A stretch of 64,000 nt of DNA from Datnioides undecimradiatus (lineage: Eukaryota; Chordata; Actinopteri; Lobotiformes; Datnioididae): contig WARS01000011.1 of NCBI GenBank assembly GCA_008933995.1, positions 15,564,016 to 15,628,015 of the forward strand, written 5' to 3'. The number at the start of each line of letters is the position of its first letter. The stretch's first letter is position 1. Shown piece after piece: positions 59,899-64,000 of the stretch. Position numbers and translations under genes: made by a program. The notes under the pieces are model-generated. The model worked only from the letters and a program-made list of their open reading frames with translations, ran no database searches and had not been told where the DNA came from.

Positions 59899-61557
59899 AA
59901 AGCCTCGCTCCCTAATAGGAAGGAAGAGTTGCTGTAAATTTGTTTCACACTCAGCAGGGGACATTCGTCGGCGTCAGGGATGCGGGGCGGGGGGTGCCGG
60001 TGTACACCGCAGGAAGCAAGCCGGCAGGAAAGAGGACGTCATGATTTTGGTGCGAGTAAAGCCCTCACTTCCACCACGTTGTTGTGTCTGTGGTGTGTTT
60101 CTTTTTCCTGTCCGCCGCACAGCTTAATCCACCTCACAGAGCATTTCGGCAGAGGGTGCAGCCTGAGTTTGTTGTTGCTGTTGTTTCTTTTAAATCAGTT
60201 TTGTTTTATTTTGAAAATTGACAGGATGCTCAGTCCTGTTCCTGTGTCTGACGTCTCGCCTTGCTGAATAAGCAGCTTGATGCAGCTTGTGCCAAATAAA
60301 ACCTATGTTATAGGTGGAGCAGACTGGAGATCGGCCTCTGAAACGTACTGCAGCGTGTCTGAGAAGTATTGTCTTGAATGGCTGCACATCAGCTCCATCC
60401 AGCTCAAATGTGGCTCTGCTATCGTGAGTTCTTTGTTTTTCATTGCTCATACGCGTGCACACGTTTTAGCATGAATACTCCTTGTGTCCAGGCCAGCTAA
60501 GATCCAGCACACTGCATTTAATGGGGGAGAACACTGGATCAGCAAGCAGCAGCTGCGTCAATCAACTCACCTGGCGCTGCTTCTCCACACCTTTGTCTGT
60601 TCCGAAGCTCAGTGTCGTCCACACACACACCCCCTCACATGGGCTTACTTAAAAACAATAACTGTGGGTTTCAGCTCTTTAACTTTCAGCTGAAACTTTA
60701 TCTCTGAGCATCGACGGCGGATGATTCTTCCATAGATAATTCAAGCAAAGCATCAAACAATGGAAAGAATAAAAGCGTGCATGTAGTTAATATATAGTGT
60801 AACATTATATTGCTGCTGTTGAGAGGCAGTTCAGATTTGTTTTGTTAACCTGTGCTGGCTCATCTTTCCTGTAGGAGACCATCAATATGTTTCAGGGTTT
60901 GGTTTCCATTTAGCAGCAGATGGTATACACAGAGTTGGGGAGATGCCTTTAAACATGTAACCTTATACGGCAAATCCACACAGAGACGTGGGTACTGTTT
61001 CAAAATATCTGTTGAACCTTGAAAATATCGCCACTTATCTGCTGGTCAGCCATTATTGTCCCAGCACTGTGGATTTCTGTACTTCAGTGACACAGCCTGA
61101 TTCCTGCCAGGTGCGCTGGGTCTGAAGCGTCCGACGAGGCTGATTGTTCCAAAATCAAACTATTGTCTGTAACCAGCGTTGTGTTGTCTGGATGTGTTCA
61201 AGTCCGTTCAAGTTCACCTCCACAAGTCATTGTCTGAGTGTAATCCAAGCACACCACTTCATCTGTATTTGACCTTGATGCAGTTTTTCATTTAAACAAC
61301 GACTAGTGCGACTAATAACTTGCCGCTCTTCAACCCAAGAAGCGTGAGCTTCTGTTGTCAGCTGTAATTGTCTATGTAAACACCGGGACGCTCCGGATTT
61401 GCTCATTTTGAATTAAAATTTTTCAAATCAACCAAAGGGATACCTGTTTCTTCATGGACAGAAGAACTTCTCCCACGAGTCTATTGGCACCAACCCTAAC
61501 TACAGAAATGCTACGAATGTATTTTCTAGAACATGATGCTGGAGATTAAACCCAACA
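59899..61557. other. Non-coding DNA
   Basis: A GC-rich patch lies at 59965-60045. Opposing frames at 60190-60474 have no domain. No gene, RNA or transposon recognised. Confidence 0.45.
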
Positions 61558-61684
61558 GTACATAAAGTAATTAAAATTAGGGTAACTTAAAGTAAGTTAG
61601 AAGTAAAAGGCACCATTTTACTGCTGAGTACTTTTAAATATTACTGTACAATGAATAAAAGATCTGACTACTCCCACCAGTAGG
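61558..61684. mobile_element. Relic of the AGTACTT-rich fish repeat
   Basis: ACATAAAGTAATTAAAATTAG at the left and ACTGCTGAGTACTTTTAAATATTACTGTA followed by AATAAAAGATCTGACTACTCCCACCAG at the right parallel the edges of a common fish repeat that ends AAAGGATCTGAATACTTCTTCCACCACTG. The middle is deleted. It is in the opposite orientation to the relic at 40893-41002. Confidence 0.6.
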
Positions 61685-61779
61685 TCTGGCGCACCACCTC
61701 GGGTACACTGTGGTCTGCAACTGCAGTGACATGTTGAGTTTTTATGCAGTGACCTACCTCAAAACATTACATCTGTATA

Positions 61780-62230
61780 TTCATCAGTCAATCAGACTCT
61801 ATTCATACTGTGTTCTTGTATTTCTTTCTCACAAAAATGTACATTAATGTATTTAAATCTCACAACTGTAGATAATACCTGTTTATTCACCAAAGCTACT
61901 GATTCATATTCTATTTGTATCTATATTTATATTTAACATGACATCTGTATATTCTCTACAGTCAACATATACATATTTATATTTATATTTTATATCCTAC
62001 AACACTGTACATAAGAATATTCTTCATTCACAGACATGTTCTCCATTCCATACCAGATTCGTATACTTGTATATTTGTATATTTGTTATTATTTTCTTAC
62101 TGGTTTGTTATTTTTTATACTGTTCACTGTTTATACTGTTCATACTGGGCATCGTACAGAGCTGAAAACAATCTTGTTGCACTGTCCACTTGTGCTCTGC
62201 AATGACAATAAAGACTATTCTATTCTATTC
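61780..62230 (+). mobile_element. LINE 3' untranslated tail with (CTATT)n terminus
   Basis: ATACTGTTCATACTGGGCATCGTA, TCTTGTTGCACTGTCCACTTGTG and TGCAATGACAATAAAGACTATTCTATTCTATTCC at 62120-62230 are the hallmark of a fish LINE 3' end with AATAAAG and a terminal pentanucleotide repeat. The upstream TA-rich sequence with many TGTATATTT words is the UTR. The 5' limit is approximate and no reverse transcriptase remains. Confidence 0.8.
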
Positions 62231-62786
62231 CAGTAAATAGACTACATCAGGTTAGTAATTATGTATTTGTGTTGACAAACCTAGATGTTTTCTTTCTGCT
62301 CATTTTGCACTAGAGTAATGAAGAAAATGTCACATTATGTAGATTTTAAGCAAAGAAAGACACAAATTTTGTTCATCGAGGTGATTTCCACAAATAAGGT
62401 TGCTTTCTTCCAGTATGTTAACCACAAACTGATTTTATAACAAAGTTAAACTGTTAAGCTTTCAAATTCCTGCTTGATATATCCACTACATTAAGGACAT
62501 GGGATTAAAGTGAAAAGCTTGGTGCAAAAAATGTTTGTTTTTTTTACATCTAGAGATAAAACCCACACACACATCAAGAAACTACCCAACTACGTCACAG
62601 AAAACTCCAACATCTTCTTAAAGAGAGCTCCTTCTTACTCGTTTCAGATGGTGGGTATAAAATAAAGTGCAAAACTGATCTCTATCACACCGCTTATCTT
62701 TCGGGGTTAGAGCAAAATTCAGTGGAAGTTCAAGCCTACAGTGAAGTTTGGTTTCACATCTGCACAGACAATAGTGCCTGCAATGC
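62231..62786. other. Unique AT-rich non-coding DNA
   Basis: No repeat or credible frame. Confidence 0.5.
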
Positions 62787-62801
62787 TTTTTTTTTTTTTT
62801 T
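62787..62801. repeat. T15 homopolymer
   Basis: Fifteen consecutive T. Confidence 0.9.
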
Positions 62802-62847
62802 CCTGCCCCACAATCATCCCAACCCCCACTGACTTCCTTCTTTCTTC

Positions 62848-62858
62848 GTGTGTGTGTG

Positions 62859-62893
<35 letters not shown>
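62848..62893. repeat. Interrupted (GT)n microsatellite
   Basis: GT units at 62848-62858, a CTA interruption, then a perfect TG run to 62893. Confidence 0.96.
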
Positions 62894-62895
<2 letters not shown>

Positions 62896-62899
62896 TCTC

Positions 62900-63290
62900 C
62901 CTCCACAGCACAAAGCTGCCATTGGTTGGCCAGATTTGTTGGAGGGAAAAAAAAAAAAGAGCCGAGTAGCAGGGAGAGTGAAGCGGGGAGATAGTGCTGA
63001 CTCAGGCGCTCGGCCCATTGTTCTCGGCGTCTCGTAACCCTACACCTCCCTGCCTCCAGCCAGACAGCCCATTGGCCAGCCACAAGTGCTGGAGCCAGGG
63101 GGACTGCGGTGTTAAACAGCACCAAAAAGTCTTATCTCTTCCTCCATTAGTCCCACAATGAGAGAATTCAGCAGCCAAAATCACAATGGACACAGGGCCA
63201 CTCAGGTTGCGATATCTCTGCTGCATCTTGACGAGCTGCAGAGGAGTATTTTGGTGATAATCGGGACATTTCATGTGAGGGGGTTCTACC
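62900..63290. promoter_or_regulatory. Candidate regulatory block with CCAAT-type sites
   Basis: GCCATTGGTTGGCC near 62919 and GCCCATTGGCCAGCC near 63067 are strong inverted CCAAT (NF-Y) contexts about 150 bases apart. A third CCCATTG lies near 63014, and GTGCTGACTCAGGC (an MARE/AP-1-like TGCTGACTCAG) at 62994-63007. GC is higher than in the flanks. The following TCTTATCTCTTCC (about 63130) adds a GATA site. The minus frames over 62814-63331 are unrecognised. Promoter or enhancer function is inferred from motifs only. Confidence 0.3.
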
Positions 63291-64000
63291 TGTTTGTTGT
63301 GCTGCTCTGACGGAAAATCCACATTTTGCAACCGGGGCTTTCTGCAAGTGTGGGTGTGTCAGGTCTGGTTGTTGTATTAGAGCTCTATTAGACCTTGACT
63401 GTGAAGTTTCATAGTTTAGGCGAGTGTTTTCCCAACCTTTTCGGCTGTAAATCAACATCAAATCCCTTAATCATCACTTGATGCTTGCCTGCTGTAACCA
63501 GTTCATCTAAAAAGTGATTTTGTTTTGCTGTTTTTTTCCTTTTTAAGACCCCACAATGAGACAGAAAACACAAACATTACAGTAAAGGCCAAGCATTATC
63601 TTGTATCTATACCGATACATATAGTACGATGATAATATATTATCAGTCAGGGTCTTTAGTGCGGTTTGTGACACACAGCTTCTGGCCTGTTTACAGTCAT
63701 CTCTGTGCGCTGTAAACAAAGCAGCAGGAAAAACTTGGACATCAGTGTGTAACGTTAGTGGAATATTCATTTAACTGCCTATGTGAAAAGCTCAGTATAT
63801 AGTTTTTTTAAAATAAGGGCAAAAAACAGAATATTTATGCATGTTAGTGTGCCATTGTATCACAACTGCAGGTGGTTGGAAATCAATTTAGATGTACTTT
63901 GGAGTAAAAACAGCAGCACTTGGCGTCTGTTTTTACAGTGACCGACTGAAGATGCACGTAAACTCTCCTGGACCCTTTCACGTGGTACCTAACCACCCCT
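63291..64000. other. Unique non-coding DNA at window end
   Basis: The TTTTCCCAACCTTTTCGGC string near 63428 faintly recalls a hAT end. The minus frame at 63543-63770 is unrecognised. Nothing else was seen. Confidence 0.45.

Noticed and set aside
63428-63450. TTTTCCCAACCTTTTCGGC resembling a hAT terminus
   Set aside because: Only a short match, no partner end or duplication in the window.
1-64000. CRISPR arrays, operons, phage or plasmid modules
   Set aside because: No direct-repeat/spacer arrays or closely packed long frames exist; composition and repeats are those of a vertebrate.
1-64000. Intact tRNA, 5S rRNA or U6 genes
   Set aside because: No recognisable internal promoter boxes or conserved cores were found by eye; a covariance-model search would be decisive.

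Overview
The window looks like non-coding DNA from a teleost fish, probably a percomorph. The evidence is a dense load of (CA)n/(GT)n microsatellites, a hAT-type non-autonomous element with the TAGGGGTGGGACT terminus common in fish genomes, several 5'-truncated non-LTR retrotransposon tails of fish type, and fragments resembling other dispersed teleost repeats. No bacterial, phage or plasmid gene organisation is present. Repeat-family calls rest on recognition by eye, not on a database search.

No protein-coding gene could be established. The open frames on both strands are short, often run through simple repeats, and match no protein family I recognise. The stretch is best read as intergenic DNA or a very large intron with scattered candidate regulatory DNA. 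Three weak exon candidates are recorded: a TATA-led possible first exon at 9216-9540 (+), a CpG-rich 91-nt possible internal exon at 45374-45464 (+), and a possible exon ending in a strong donor at 19664 (-). A 104-codon open frame at 33256-33570 (-) is also noted. None is recognised by homology.

Layout. 0-9 kb: unique DNA with a TAAT/octamer-rich block near 0.6-1.05 kb, G- and C-rich homopolymer tracts, a (CA)20, one retrotransposon tail, and an exact 19-base Tn5 mosaic-end sequence inside an AT repeat at 3.6 kb. 9-20 kb: the possible promoter and first exon, GT tracts, a GATA-site cluster (11.58-11.89 kb), a polypyrimidine region (14 kb) and a CAGGTG E-box cluster (17.54-17.66 kb). 20-26 kb: the repeat-rich part, with a complete 787-bp hAT-like element, a fish repeat split by a nested retrotransposon tail, two more tails and a (TAATA)n array. 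26-49 kb: mostly unique DNA with a few eroded repeats and conserved-looking AT-rich blocks. 49-64 kb: further retrotransposon tails, an X-box-like motif, and the densest microsatellites (53-60 kb).

The two firmest observations are structural. The Tn5 mosaic end at 3607-3625 is almost certainly library adapter sequence left in the assembly. The nested insertion at 22.8-23.4 kb gives a clear relative order of two transposition events. I found no evidence for a new enzymatic or defence system.
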